A DNA stretch of 55,792 bases from Verrucomicrobiota bacterium (GTDB lineage Bacteria > Verrucomicrobiota > Verrucomicrobiia > Limisphaerales > UBA1096): assembly GCA_014382705.1 (NCBI GenBank), contig JACNJE010000082.1, positions 83,665 to 139,456 on the forward strand. The letters run 5' to 3'. The position numbers and the translations under genes were made by a program. The notes beneath the pieces were generated by a model. The model was not told where the DNA came from. It did no database searches and saw nothing but the letters and a program-made list of their open reading frames with translations. Position 1 is the stretch's first letter; each line of letters opens with the position of its first letter. Positions 47,121-54,461 of this stretch are shown here, in pieces.

Positions 47121-48080
47121 TCAACTCTCGAGCGGCTCGATACCGGAGCAGGTCAAGCGCGATCCTGATTCATTGTCCGGAAGCATGAGCAGCGTGCGGG
47201 CACGTTCCGCCGCTTGGCCAAGCGCGGCCACCCCGTCTTCCGCCGAGACAAGCAGAGCCGTTGACCATGCGTCGGCCTCCGCTCCGCTTGGCAGCGCCAC
47301 CGCGGCCAACAGCGCGTTCTGCGTTGGCTCACCTCGGCGGGGATCGAGCACATGCCCGTATGAAACGCCATTTTCCTTGAACGCCCTTCCCGAACTCGAG
47401 GACACACCAAGCGACTCGTCGCTCAATCCAGTGACGGCCACAAGTTGTTGCCGCCCTGTGTGTTCCAGCCTGTCCAGTCTAGGCCATTCGATGGCTGTTT
47501 TCCAACACGGTCCATCCGGCGGCGTGCCGAGGGTGCAAACCGAACTGGTGCCCCCATGAATCAAGGCGCTTGTCACTCCCGCCTCCCGCAGCAGCCCGGC
47601 AGCCGCGTCCAAAGCAAACCCTTTGCCAATTGCTCCCAGGTCGATTTGCACGCCGGGGCGATCAAAAAACACAGTGAAGTTTTCCTCGTCCAAATGAACC
47701 AACTCCATCCCGACAGAGGCCCGCACCCTGGCCAACTCTTCTGGCGAAGGGACACGGCGCGCCCCGCCCCAAAACCCCCAGCATCGCATCAGCGGAGCCG
47801 CGGTGACATCGAACGCCCCGCCGCTCTGTTCGTGGATGCGCTTGGCCGTCCGCAGCAGGCGAAACAATCCCGGCTCGACTTGCACCGGGCCAAGCGCGGC
47901 CCCGGCGTTGATGCGGCTCACCTCGCTTTCGGCGCAGTGAAAATTGAGTTGCCCCCCCAGCGCGGTGATCTCGTCCAGCGCCTCCTCGCCGGCCGCCCGC
48001 AGTCCCGGTTCGTCCTCCCCGTGCAGCACCATCTCGAACCGGGTGGCCATGGCATCCCGGGCGAGCGAAACAGTTTTCAT
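47121..48080 (-). CDS. apbE: FAD:protein FMN transferase
   Basis: Attaches FMN covalently to Thr or Ser of target flavoproteins such as the Na+-pumping NADH:quinone reductase and Rnf subunits. The 319-residue protein shows MATRFEMVLHG, EVSRINA, GGAFDVTAAPLM, the signature VQIDLGAIGKGFALDAAAGLL, ALIHGGTSSVCTLG (usually GGS) and YGHVLDPRRGEPT with an Asp of the Mg site. Most ApbE proteins carry an export signal; the first residues here (MKTVSLARDA) do not show a clear one. It begins next to a TTGGCCAA copy. No target protein is nearby. Confidence 0.92.
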   Translation of the reverse strand: MKTVSLARDAMATRFEMVLHGEDEPGLRAAGEEALDEITALGGQLNFHCAESEVSRINAGAALGPVQVEPGLFRLLRTAKRIHEQSGGAFDVTAAPLMRCWGFWGGARRVPSPEELARVRASVGMELVHLDEENFTVFFDRPGVQIDLGAIGKGFALDAAAGLLREAGVTSALIHGGTSSVCTLGTPPDGPCWKTAIEWPRLDRLEHTGRQQLVAVTGLSDESLGVSSSSGRAFKENGVSYGHVLDPRRGEPTQNALLAAVALPSGAEADAWSTALLVSAEDGVAALGQAAERARTLLMLPDNESGSRLTCSGIEPLES

Positions 48081-48104
48081 GGCAGGCGCTTGGCCAAGCG
48101 AGGG

Positions 48105-48665
48105 CTAAGCCGTTGCAAGCGGCCCGCCAACATTGATGCCGTGCTTGAGGCAGTAGGCGGCGATATCCACATACTTGGTGGCCCAGCCTTTCAACCCGGC
48201 ACGTTCCTCGTCGGTGAGCTTGCGGATCACACGGGCAGGACTGCCCACCGCCATCGAGCCGTCCGGGATTTCCTGCCCCTGCTTCACAAGCGCATTGGCC
48301 CCGACGATGCATTGGTTGCCGACCACTGCGCCGTCAAGGAGGGTCGCCCCCATCCCGACGAGCGTCTCGTCGCCGACCCGGCAGGCATGCACCACCGCCG
48401 AGTGGCCAACCGTTACATAATCGCCGATGTAACAGCCGAACTCATCCGCGATATGGAGCACGGCGTTGTCTTGGATATTGCTGCCCTCGCCGACCACAAT
48501 CTCATGAATGTCGCCCCGCAGTACGGCGTTGTACCAGACGCTCGACTGCTTCCCGAGTGTCACCGCCCCGAACACCACCGCCGACTTGGCAATGTACACC
48601 TCCGCACCGACGGAAGGTTCTTGCTGCAGATATTTGTCAAGCTGCTGGTTTAAAGAACGATCCAT
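48105..48665 (-). CDS. Gamma-carbonic-anhydrase-family protein (left-handed beta helix)
   Basis: A 186-residue hexapeptide-repeat protein of the gamma carbonic anhydrase/YrdA group. Repeats run from VGAEVYIAKSAVV to VGSPARVIRKL. The three zinc-binding His are visible in VLHIAD, YVTVGHSAVVHAC (two His). YrdA-like members often bind metal but show little anhydrase activity, so the enzyme function is uncertain. The start is one of two adjacent ATG (48665 or 48668). It is followed by apbE 24 bases downstream and diverges from the antitoxin gene. Confidence 0.88.
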   Translation of the reverse strand: MDRSLNQQLDKYLQQEPSVGAEVYIAKSAVVFGAVTLGKQSSVWYNAVLRGDIHEIVVGEGSNIQDNAVLHIADEFGCYIGDYVTVGHSAVVHACRVGDETLVGMGATLLDGAVVGNQCIVGANALVKQGQEIPDGSMAVGSPARVIRKLTDEERAGLKGWATKYVDIAAYCLKHGINVGGPLATA

Positions 48666-48735
48666 CATCTGCCGCCAAGCTAAACGTTCACGCAATTTGG
48701 GTCAACGGCACAAAAAACTCGCGCAGCCTTCCGTT

Positions 48736-48752
48736 GTATGACAAGGTCATAC
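48736..48752. promoter_or_regulatory. Operator-like inverted repeat before the antitoxin gene
   Basis: GTATGAC-AAG-GTCATAC is a perfect 7-bp inverted repeat with three-base spacer ending two bases before the antitoxin ATG. Ribbon-helix-helix antitoxins bind such sites to repress their own operon, and this one would also cover the ribosome binding site. Confidence 0.55.
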
Positions 48753-48754
48753 GC

Positions 48755-48973
48755 ATGCAGGACGTGCTGACCATCCGCCTGGCCAGAGGCGACCGTCGGA
48801 AGCTTGAGAAAAGCGCCAAGCGCCGCAACATGACCGTCTCGGAATACGTGCGCTTGGCCATTGGCTCCGAGCAGTTTATCGATTCGTTTGAGGCCGCCCG
48901 GGCCGACCTGCTGCCGAAGGCGAGAAAAGCGGGAATCTACACCGACGACGATGTTTTCAAACGGATGTCGTGA
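48755..48973 (+). CDS. Ribbon-helix-helix antitoxin
   Basis: A 72-residue protein: MQDVLTIRLARGDRRKLEKS forms the DNA-binding strand and first helix, KRRNMTVSEYVRLAIG the second helix, and the tail RKAGIYTDDDVFKRMS is the usual toxin-binding segment. I chose the ATG at 48755; the open frame extends upstream but antisense to the carbonic anhydrase-like gene. The last bases overlap the toxin GTG (ATGTCGTGA), so the two are translationally coupled. The palindrome just upstream is its likely operator. Confidence 0.85.
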   Translation: MQDVLTIRLARGDRRKLEKSAKRRNMTVSEYVRLAIGSEQFIDSFEAARADLLPKARKAGIYTDDDVFKRMS

Positions 48974-49380
48974 CGGTCGTTCTCGTCTCGAATGTCCTGT
49001 ACGCCGCCCTTGTTTCGCACGGACTGTGCCGCGAGGTGTTCCTCATTACGGCTCGTTTTAACACGTTGATCACGTCAAAATCGCTGGTCGTTGAGTTGGA
49101 GGAGGGGATCCATCGGCAACTCGGACACACTCCGTCCACAAGGCAGTTTCTCCGTCATTTTCGCAAGAAAGTGCAGCTCGTGAACCCGGAGCCCATCCAT
49201 CCCCCCGTCTGTCGTGATGCGGATGACGATGTTGTGCTGGGAACCGCGTTGGCCGCGAACGCAGACTGCATCGTCACCGGCGACAAAGATTTGTTGATTC
49301 TGGGAACGTTCCGAAAGATTCCGATCCTCACTCCAAGGGAATATATCAACGCGATGGAATCGGGCAGCTTGGGCAGGTGA
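48970..49380 (+). CDS. PIN-domain toxin-like protein lacking its first catalytic Asp
   Basis: A 136-residue protein of the putative toxin, PIN family (COG1569 type). PIN ribonucleases use three or four acidic residues. Later ones are present: Glu in SLVVELEEG and Asp in CRDADDDVVLGTAL and IVTGDKDLLIL. The first motif, normally VLDTNVLVSAL, reads VVLVSNVLYAAL, so Asp is replaced by Val (GAC to GTC would be one change) and Thr by Ser. RNase activity is therefore probably lost. The start is GTG 48970 overlapping the antitoxin stop. The 3' end overlaps the convergent radical SAM gene by 35 bases. Confidence 0.85.
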   Translation: MTVVLVSNVLYAALVSHGLCREVFLITARFNTLITSKSLVVELEEGIHRQLGHTPSTRQFLRHFRKKVQLVNPEPIHPPVCRDADDDVVLGTALAANADCIVTGDKDLLILGTFRKIPILTPREYINAMESGSLGR

Positions 49381-50407
49381 TCCGGGCGGGGACGTGCTGG
49401 GTTTCGTTCTGCCTGGCCAAGCGGGCATGGCGGGCCGGATAACAGGCGGCGCAGCTCGAGAAACGCGCGATGTCCCACAGGTCGGCGAAGACGCGGCCGC
49501 GCGTCTGGCCAACCCCGTAGTCCAGCGCCGCCTCCAGTTGGCCAAGCGTTGGCTCGGTGAATCGACCGGCGGCGGCGAGGCGGTCCATCGCGCCGTTGCC
49601 GGTTCGGGTGGGGATCAGCGCGGTGACCGTCGCACCGCAATCCTGCGAAAAATCGATGGAACGCTTGGCCCACTCCACCGATTCCTCCGCCGGGATGAAC
49701 GGCGGCTGCAGTAAAACGAACGTTCGCAGATCCATTTTATTTCGAGTGATGAAATCGGCGGCGGCGCGGAACTGCTCAAGCGTCACCCGCTTGTTGAGTT
49801 TTTCGAGCGCCCCCGGGTGGACCGTCTCGAGGCCAAGCGCGACCTCGAGTTGGCCGCGTAACCGGTCGCGAAATTGGAGGCAGCGTTCCCCGACCAAGGC
49901 GGGGTGACTCTCGACGATGACTCGGTCAAACTTGGCCAAGCGCTCGGCAATCGCGGCGTCCTCGGCCTCGGGGATGGCGTTGGCGTCGAAGAAACTGCCG
50001 GCGTTGTACAGCTTGACTTGACGCAGCTTGGCCAAGCCGCCGCACTCGCGCTCGGCTTGGCCAAGCGCGAAATCGATTTGCGCCGCGATCGCCCCGGCAG
50101 GCACGGTTTCGTCCAGCGTGTTTTGCCACAGATCGCACATCAGGCAGCGCCAAGGGCATTCCTTGTTGGTGAGAAATATGGTCAGCCCATTGACGAGGCG
50201 GCCGTCGGCGTCGAGTTCCTTTTCCAGCAGCCAAGCGTAAGGGCGGCCCGGGTCGAGCGTGTTCTTTTCACCGCGCAGTCCGGCGATCCAGCGGCTGCGA
50301 GCGGCAGGGGAACCGGGATAAGTTGAGACTAACTTTGCGGGGGAGTCAGGAATAAAGCTCGAGGAATTTTTTGCGGAGTTGCCCCTCGCGGGCGGGGATG
50401 CTTTCAC
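49346..50407 (-). CDS. Radical SAM protein, archaeosine-synthase-related (COG1244-like)
   Basis: About 353 residues. The radical SAM cluster motif is NKECPWRCLMCDLW (CxxxCxxC). Later segments, RVIVESHPALV, LEVALGLETVHPGALEKLNKR (blocks LEVALGLET and LNKRVT), FVLLQPPFIPAEES and a C-terminal Cys-rich stretch (FSSCAACYPARH, ITCPSCPIPSR), resemble COG1244, the family of archaeal RaSEA that completes archaeosine in tRNA. Bacterial members are uncharacterised. The start is uncertain: a GTG at 50407 or ATG at 50434 would overlap the upstream gene by 62-89 bases. It is coupled to the PP-loop gene. Three TTGGCCAA copies cluster at 49932-50064. Confidence 0.75.
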   Translation of the reverse strand: MKASPPARGNSAKNSSSFIPDSPAKLVSTYPGSPAARSRWIAGLRGEKNTLDPGRPYAWLLEKELDADGRLVNGLTIFLTNKECPWRCLMCDLWQNTLDETVPAGAIAAQIDFALGQAERECGGLAKLRQVKLYNAGSFFDANAIPEAEDAAIAERLAKFDRVIVESHPALVGERCLQFRDRLRGQLEVALGLETVHPGALEKLNKRVTLEQFRAAADFITRNKMDLRTFVLLQPPFIPAEESVEWAKRSIDFSQDCGATVTALIPTRTGNGAMDRLAAAGRFTEPTLGQLEAALDYGVGQTRGRVFADLWDIARFSSCAACYPARHARLARQNETQHVPARITCPSCPIPSR

Positions 50408-51665
50408 GCAGCGACCCGACCGAGGTCGCGCCATGCTGGAAGCGGCGCTTTTCAAAAACAGGCATGTCAAAACCGAGTACCGCCTTCACGCCGCGAGCGA
50501 CAATGTCGCCCTTGAGTGCGTAAAGTTTATCGACATCGTAACCGGTCAACTCGACAAACGGGATGCCCTCGGCCACCTCGACCACGTCAGGGCGAGTGAA
50601 CGGGCTAAACCCCTTGAATCCAAAGTGATGGCCCGGCGCATAAGTGCGGGCATACGACCGGCTCAACCCGCCGGAGTAGGTCAGCGAATGCTTGATCGTG
50701 CCAACGCCCCAGCCTTCCTGATACAGCATCTGGTTATTAACGACACTGCGAATCGTCAGCTCCGGGTTTTCCTCGATCGGATAATCCTTCAGGTTTTCGT
50801 CGCCGCCATCGCCGTCGATGAGATGTTTCCAATCGGGATATTTCTTGCGGATGCCACGGCAAAGCGCGACCGCCATCGAGGCAGACTCGATGTCGAGAAT
50901 CTTGTAATCCTCGACGATTTGAATTGTCTCGGCAACGTCGATGTCACCGAGGCTGCTCTCGATCGGCTCGAGGAACATTCCCATGTCCAGTTTGCCAAGA
51001 AAAGTGTTGCATTGCTGCAGGTCGGGGCCGTCGCCAAAGCTCAGCGTGAACGCCTTGAGCCGGCCAAGGTCGCAACCCAGTTCGCGCATCACCGCGTACG
51101 TCGCCAGAAACACCGCGCCGCTGTCGATGCCGCCGGAGAAACAACAGCCGACCGGCTCAGTTTCCGGAATGCGTTCGAGCCATTTGCACACTTCGTTTTT
51201 CAGCGCGCCGATGTAGTCGCGGCCAATCGGGTCGAGGTCGGTGGAGTAATTATTACGGCGCGGATTGAAGAACCGCTCGTAAGTCGGATCGGGGTCCGGG
51301 CAGCCGACGAGCTGGATCGTCACCAAATAATGCGCCGGAACCATCCGCGTGTAGTACGGATGGAACTGGTCGCCAAACCCCTGCTCCTCCAGCCATTGGC
51401 GAATGGCGTCGATACGATGCGCGACGATAAGCGCCGGCCCCTCGATTTGCTTGGCTAAAAAATAGCGCAACGGCCGGTCAAGCGAACGAGCCAGCTTGAC
51501 CGATTTGCCGTCCTTGGCCACGAGCGCGAACGAGCCGTCAAATTCGCGCACGGATTCCGGCGACCCGGCGAGCATGCGCTGGCGCGCCTCGGCGGGGGAG
51601 AGATTAAGCAACTCAGTCTCGCTGGGGTCAGTCAGGTCAACAACGCGTTCGATGTACTCGTGCAT
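50346..51665 (-). CDS. Asparagine-synthase-like PP-loop ATPase without glutaminase Cys
   Basis: A 439-residue protein with a synthetase domain like AsnB: PP-loop CCFSGGIDSGAVFLA (SGGxDS), substrate region FTLSFGDGPDLQQ and LIDGDGGDENLKDYP. The N-terminal 150 residues look like a degenerate class II amidotransferase fold (VREFDGSFALVAKDG, LARSLDRPLRYFL), but the protein starts MHEYIERV with no Cys at position 2, so it cannot release ammonia from glutamine. It probably adenylates a carboxyl group and joins it to an amine or free ammonia. It precedes, and overlaps, the radical SAM gene, which suggests a two-enzyme pathway; the substrate is unknown. Confidence 0.8.
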   Translation of the reverse strand: MHEYIERVVDLTDPSETELLNLSPAEARQRMLAGSPESVREFDGSFALVAKDGKSVKLARSLDRPLRYFLAKQIEGPALIVAHRIDAIRQWLEEQGFGDQFHPYYTRMVPAHYLVTIQLVGCPDPDPTYERFFNPRRNNYSTDLDPIGRDYIGALKNEVCKWLERIPETEPVGCCFSGGIDSGAVFLATYAVMRELGCDLGRLKAFTLSFGDGPDLQQCNTFLGKLDMGMFLEPIESSLGDIDVAETIQIVEDYKILDIESASMAVALCRGIRKKYPDWKHLIDGDGGDENLKDYPIEENPELTIRSVVNNQMLYQEGWGVGTIKHSLTYSGGLSRSYARTYAPGHHFGFKGFSPFTRPDVVEVAEGIPFVELTGYDVDKLYALKGDIVARGVKAVLGFDMPVFEKRRFQHGATSVGSLRESIPAREGQLRKKFLELYS

Positions 51666-51711
51666 GACCGCCGATTGTCCACAAGCCCCCCCAAACGTCA
51701 ACCCAAGCAGC

Positions 51712-51823
51712 GGGGGAGCACACGCGGCTCGCGTGTGAATTTCGGCGGCCCGCCGGAATTGTAGTGTAGAACGATGGCCTCGGCGGGACGCCAAGCCCTG
51801 CACGCGAGCCGCGTGCGCCCCCC
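51712..51823. repeat. Inverted pair of GC-rich REP-like hairpins
   Basis: Left half: G5 head at 51712-51716 and hairpin CACACGCG-GCT-CGCGTGTG (51719-51737). Right half, inverted: hairpin GCACGCG-AGC-CGCGTGC (51800-51816) and C6 (51818-51823). Read on its own strand the right half gives G6, then the same hairpin with an A-T stem pair replaced by G-C. The 60 bases between hold nothing recognisable. The pair fills most of the tig to PP-loop spacer. Confidence 0.65.
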
Positions 51824-51842
51824 AGAATAGCCCGCGCTTGGC

Positions 51843-53213
51843 TTAATGGGAGTGGTCGTGGTCGCACTCTTTGCCGGGTTCGTGGGAGTGGGTGTGCTCC
51901 GTCTCCGGCATGGGGTCGACCTCGGTGACCTTGGCTTTTTCCTCGAGCAGATCAATGACCTTGCCGTTGAGGATTTCCTCCCGTACCTGAAAGATGCCGC
52001 CGTTGTCCTTGAGTTGCTGGGCCAGTTTCTGCGGCTTGACCTTTTGCTGGGCGGCGAGGGCGGCGACTTGGCGGCTGAGTTCCTGCTCGGTGACCTTGAT
52101 GCCCTCCTTCTCGGCGATCTGGGCGAGGATGTAGTTGGCCTTGACGCGCACCTCGGCGTCGGCCTTGGCGTTGGCGTAGATGCGGTCCTTGTTTTCCTCG
52201 ATGATCTCCTTGCCGACGCCGCGGTTGTGGTTTTGCTGGACGATGTTGTGGACGCCGATGCGGGTGGTTTCGTTGACGATGGTCTCCGGCAGGTCGCAGG
52301 TCACGGCGTCGAGCAGCTTGTCGACGCATTGGCTGCGGATCGATTTTTTCTGCAAGTACCCCAGTTCGTTCTTGAGGTCGTTCTCGACCCCTTCGCGCAG
52401 CTTGTCCATGCCGTCGGCACCGAAGCCCTTGGCGAAGGCGTCGTCGAGTTCAGGCAGGGATTTTTCCTTCACCTGCACGATCTCGATGTCGTACTTGGCC
52501 TCCTTGCCGACGAGTTCCTCATAGATGAAGCCGTCGGGGATGGTGACGGTGACACTCTTTTTGTCGCCCTTGGCGGCGCCGGTGAGTTCCTCGACGATGC
52601 CGGGGATGAGCGGGTTTTGCGTCTTGTGCAGCCAGTAGTTGTTCTGCTCGGTAAGGCCGCGGGCGACCTTGACGAGGTCAGTGATCGGTTTGTCGTCGAT
52701 GGTGCCGGTAAAGTTGACCACGATGAAGTCGTTCTCGCCGGCGGGGCGGTCGACGTCCGTGTAGCTGACCCGCTGCTCGCGCAGGGAGTCCAGCGCCTTG
52801 TCGATGTCGGCGTCGGTGACGGAGCGGCGCTCTTTCTCGACCTCGAGGCCACGGTACTCCGGCAGCTCGAAGGCGGGGGTGACCTCGAGCGTGGCGAGGT
52901 ATTGGAACGGTTTGCCGTGGCCGAATTGCAGCTCCTCGACCTCCGGCATGATGACCGGCTTTAAGTCGTTGTCCTTGAGTGCATTGGCATAGCTGTCAGA
53001 CATGAGGGCGCGCTTGGCTTCCTCGCCGATTTTGTCGCCGTGGGCGCGCATGACGTTGGCCAACGGCGCCTTGCCGGGCCGGAAGCCGGGCAGGTGGGCG
53101 TGTCGCCGGAACTCCTTGGCCACGCTGTCAAACTTGGCGTTGACGGTCTCGGCGTCGATCTCGATGCGGAGCTGTTTCCTGCACGGGGAGAGGTCTGTGA
53201 TGGTTACTTCCAC
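51843..53213 (-). CDS. tig: Trigger factor with His-rich C-terminal tail
   Basis: Ribosome-bound chaperone with peptidyl-prolyl isomerase activity. The 456-residue protein has an N-terminal ribosome-binding domain with GFRPGKAPLANV (signature GFRxGKxP), the FKBP-type domain around residues 160-245 (NDFIVVNFTGTIDD, KKSVTVTIPDGF) and the helical C-terminal arms. The last residues, HTHSHEPGKECDHDHSH, form a His/Asp/Cys-rich tail that could bind nickel or zinc, as in SlyD-like proteins; ordinary Tig lacks it. It is a single-gene unit flanked by a REP-like pair. No TTGGCCAA copy. Confidence 0.95.
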   Translation of the reverse strand: MEVTITDLSPCRKQLRIEIDAETVNAKFDSVAKEFRRHAHLPGFRPGKAPLANVMRAHGDKIGEEAKRALMSDSYANALKDNDLKPVIMPEVEELQFGHGKPFQYLATLEVTPAFELPEYRGLEVEKERRSVTDADIDKALDSLREQRVSYTDVDRPAGENDFIVVNFTGTIDDKPITDLVKVARGLTEQNNYWLHKTQNPLIPGIVEELTGAAKGDKKSVTVTIPDGFIYEELVGKEAKYDIEIVQVKEKSLPELDDAFAKGFGADGMDKLREGVENDLKNELGYLQKKSIRSQCVDKLLDAVTCDLPETIVNETTRIGVHNIVQQNHNRGVGKEIIEENKDRIYANAKADAEVRVKANYILAQIAEKEGIKVTEQELSRQVAALAAQQKVKPQKLAQQLKDNGGIFQVREEILNGKVIDLLEEKAKVTEVDPMPETEHTHSHEPGKECDHDHSH

Positions 53214-53365
53214 GGGAATCTTTCGTTCAAAGTCGGGGGTTCAGGCCGCCGGGAACCGGCTTGGCCAGAGCGGCGCGAGGGTAGGTTTGCCCCTTGGCCT
53301 CGTCAAGCCTGCCGCTTGGCCAGTTGCTCGACATTGGCCAAGCGCCCCCCAATACTCGCCGCCCC

Positions 53366-54313
53366 ATGAACGGACAGCCGACTGCTCTCACTCGCCGTAA
53401 TTTCATCGGAACCGCCGCCGCGCTTGGCGCCGTGACTGGCGCGACCGGCCTCCCGCGCTTGGCCAATGCCGCCGTTCCATCAGCCAAGCGCATCAAGCTC
53501 GGCATCTCCTCCTATTCGTACTGGCACTTCCGAGACCCGAAAGTGTCGATCGAGACGGTGATCGACAAGACGGCCCGGCTCGGCGTCGAGGGGGTGGATA
53601 TCCTTCACCGGCAGATGGACTCGGAGGACAACGGCTATCTGCAGAAGCTCAAGCGGCGCGCGTTCACCAACGGCATCGACCTGATCTGCCTGTCGATCCA
53701 TCAGGATTTCGTCGACCCCGACCCGGCCATTCGGCAGCGCAACATCGAGCACACGGAGAAGTGCATCGAGCTGGCGTACAAGATGGGCATCCCGTCGATC
53801 CGGCTCAACTCCGGCCGCTGGGGCACGGTGAAGTCGTTCAACAAACTGATGGAGCTGCGCGGCAAGGAGCCGATCCTGCCCGGCTACACGCTGGACGACG
53901 GCTTCAAGTGGTGCATCGACTCGATCGAGAAATGCCTGCCGAAAGCGGCTGAGTGCGGGGTGATGTTGGCGCTGGAAAATCATTGGGGCCTCACCCGCAC
54001 GCCGGAGGGGCTGCTGCGGATCGTCAATGCCATCGACTCCCCGTGGCTCGGGCTGCTGATGGACACCGGGAACTTTCTTGAGGACCCGTACACCAAGCTG
54101 GAGCAGATCGCGCCGAAGGCCGATTTCGTGCAGGCCAAGACCTACTACGGCGGCGGGGAGTGGTACACGCTCGACCTCGACTACAAGCGCATCGCGGCGA
54201 TGCTGCGCCGGGTGAATTACAGCGGCTACATCTCGCTGGAGTTCGAGGGCAAGGCGCCGGCGGACGAGGGGGTTGCCAGGAGCATCAAGTTGTTCCGAAC
54301 CGTTTTTGGTTGA
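53366..54313 (+). CDS. Tat-exported sugar phosphate isomerase/epimerase-like protein
   Basis: A 315-residue TIM-barrel (xylose isomerase-like, AP endonuclease 2 family) protein with a twin-arginine signal LTRRNFIGTAAALGAVTGATG. Barrel segments: GISSYSYWHF, LGVEGVDILH, LICLSIHQDFV, GIPSIRLNSG, GVMLALENHWGLT (metal-binding Glu), LGLLMDTGNFL (Asp) and FVQAKTYYGG, then GYISLEFEG. Secreted members are very frequent in Verrucomicrobiota and Planctomycetes and probably act on sugars. I chose the ATG at 53366. Two TTGGCCAA copies flank the start, one inside the signal region. Confidence 0.88.
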   Translation: MNGQPTALTRRNFIGTAAALGAVTGATGLPRLANAAVPSAKRIKLGISSYSYWHFRDPKVSIETVIDKTARLGVEGVDILHRQMDSEDNGYLQKLKRRAFTNGIDLICLSIHQDFVDPDPAIRQRNIEHTEKCIELAYKMGIPSIRLNSGRWGTVKSFNKLMELRGKEPILPGYTLDDGFKWCIDSIEKCLPKAAECGVMLALENHWGLTRTPEGLLRIVNAIDSPWLGLLMDTGNFLEDPYTKLEQIAPKADFVQAKTYYGGGEWYTLDLDYKRIAAMLRRVNYSGYISLEFEGKAPADEGVARSIKLFRTVFG

Positions 54314-54315
54314 GA

Positions 54316-54350
54316 GGCGCACGCGGACGCGTGCGCCCCCCTTGATTTTT
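54316..54350 (+). terminator. GC-rich hairpin after the epimerase gene, REP-like
   Basis: GGCGCACGC-GGAC-GCGTGCGCC (54316-54337) is a 9-bp stem hairpin followed by CCCC and a T-rich stretch (TTGATTTTT). It starts three bases after the stop and can end transcription. Its C-run plus GCGTGCGC arm match the single half of the REP-like pair at 51712-51823, so it may be a solitary copy of that family. Confidence 0.6.
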
Positions 54351-54461
54351 CCCGGTTTACTCCGGGGGCAGTCGCTGGTAACACTCCCGGCCCGTTTGAA
54401 TGTTTCAGCGGCCTGGGCGTCTGTCTCCAGCCAGCGGGCAACGCAAAATACAAAATTTAAA

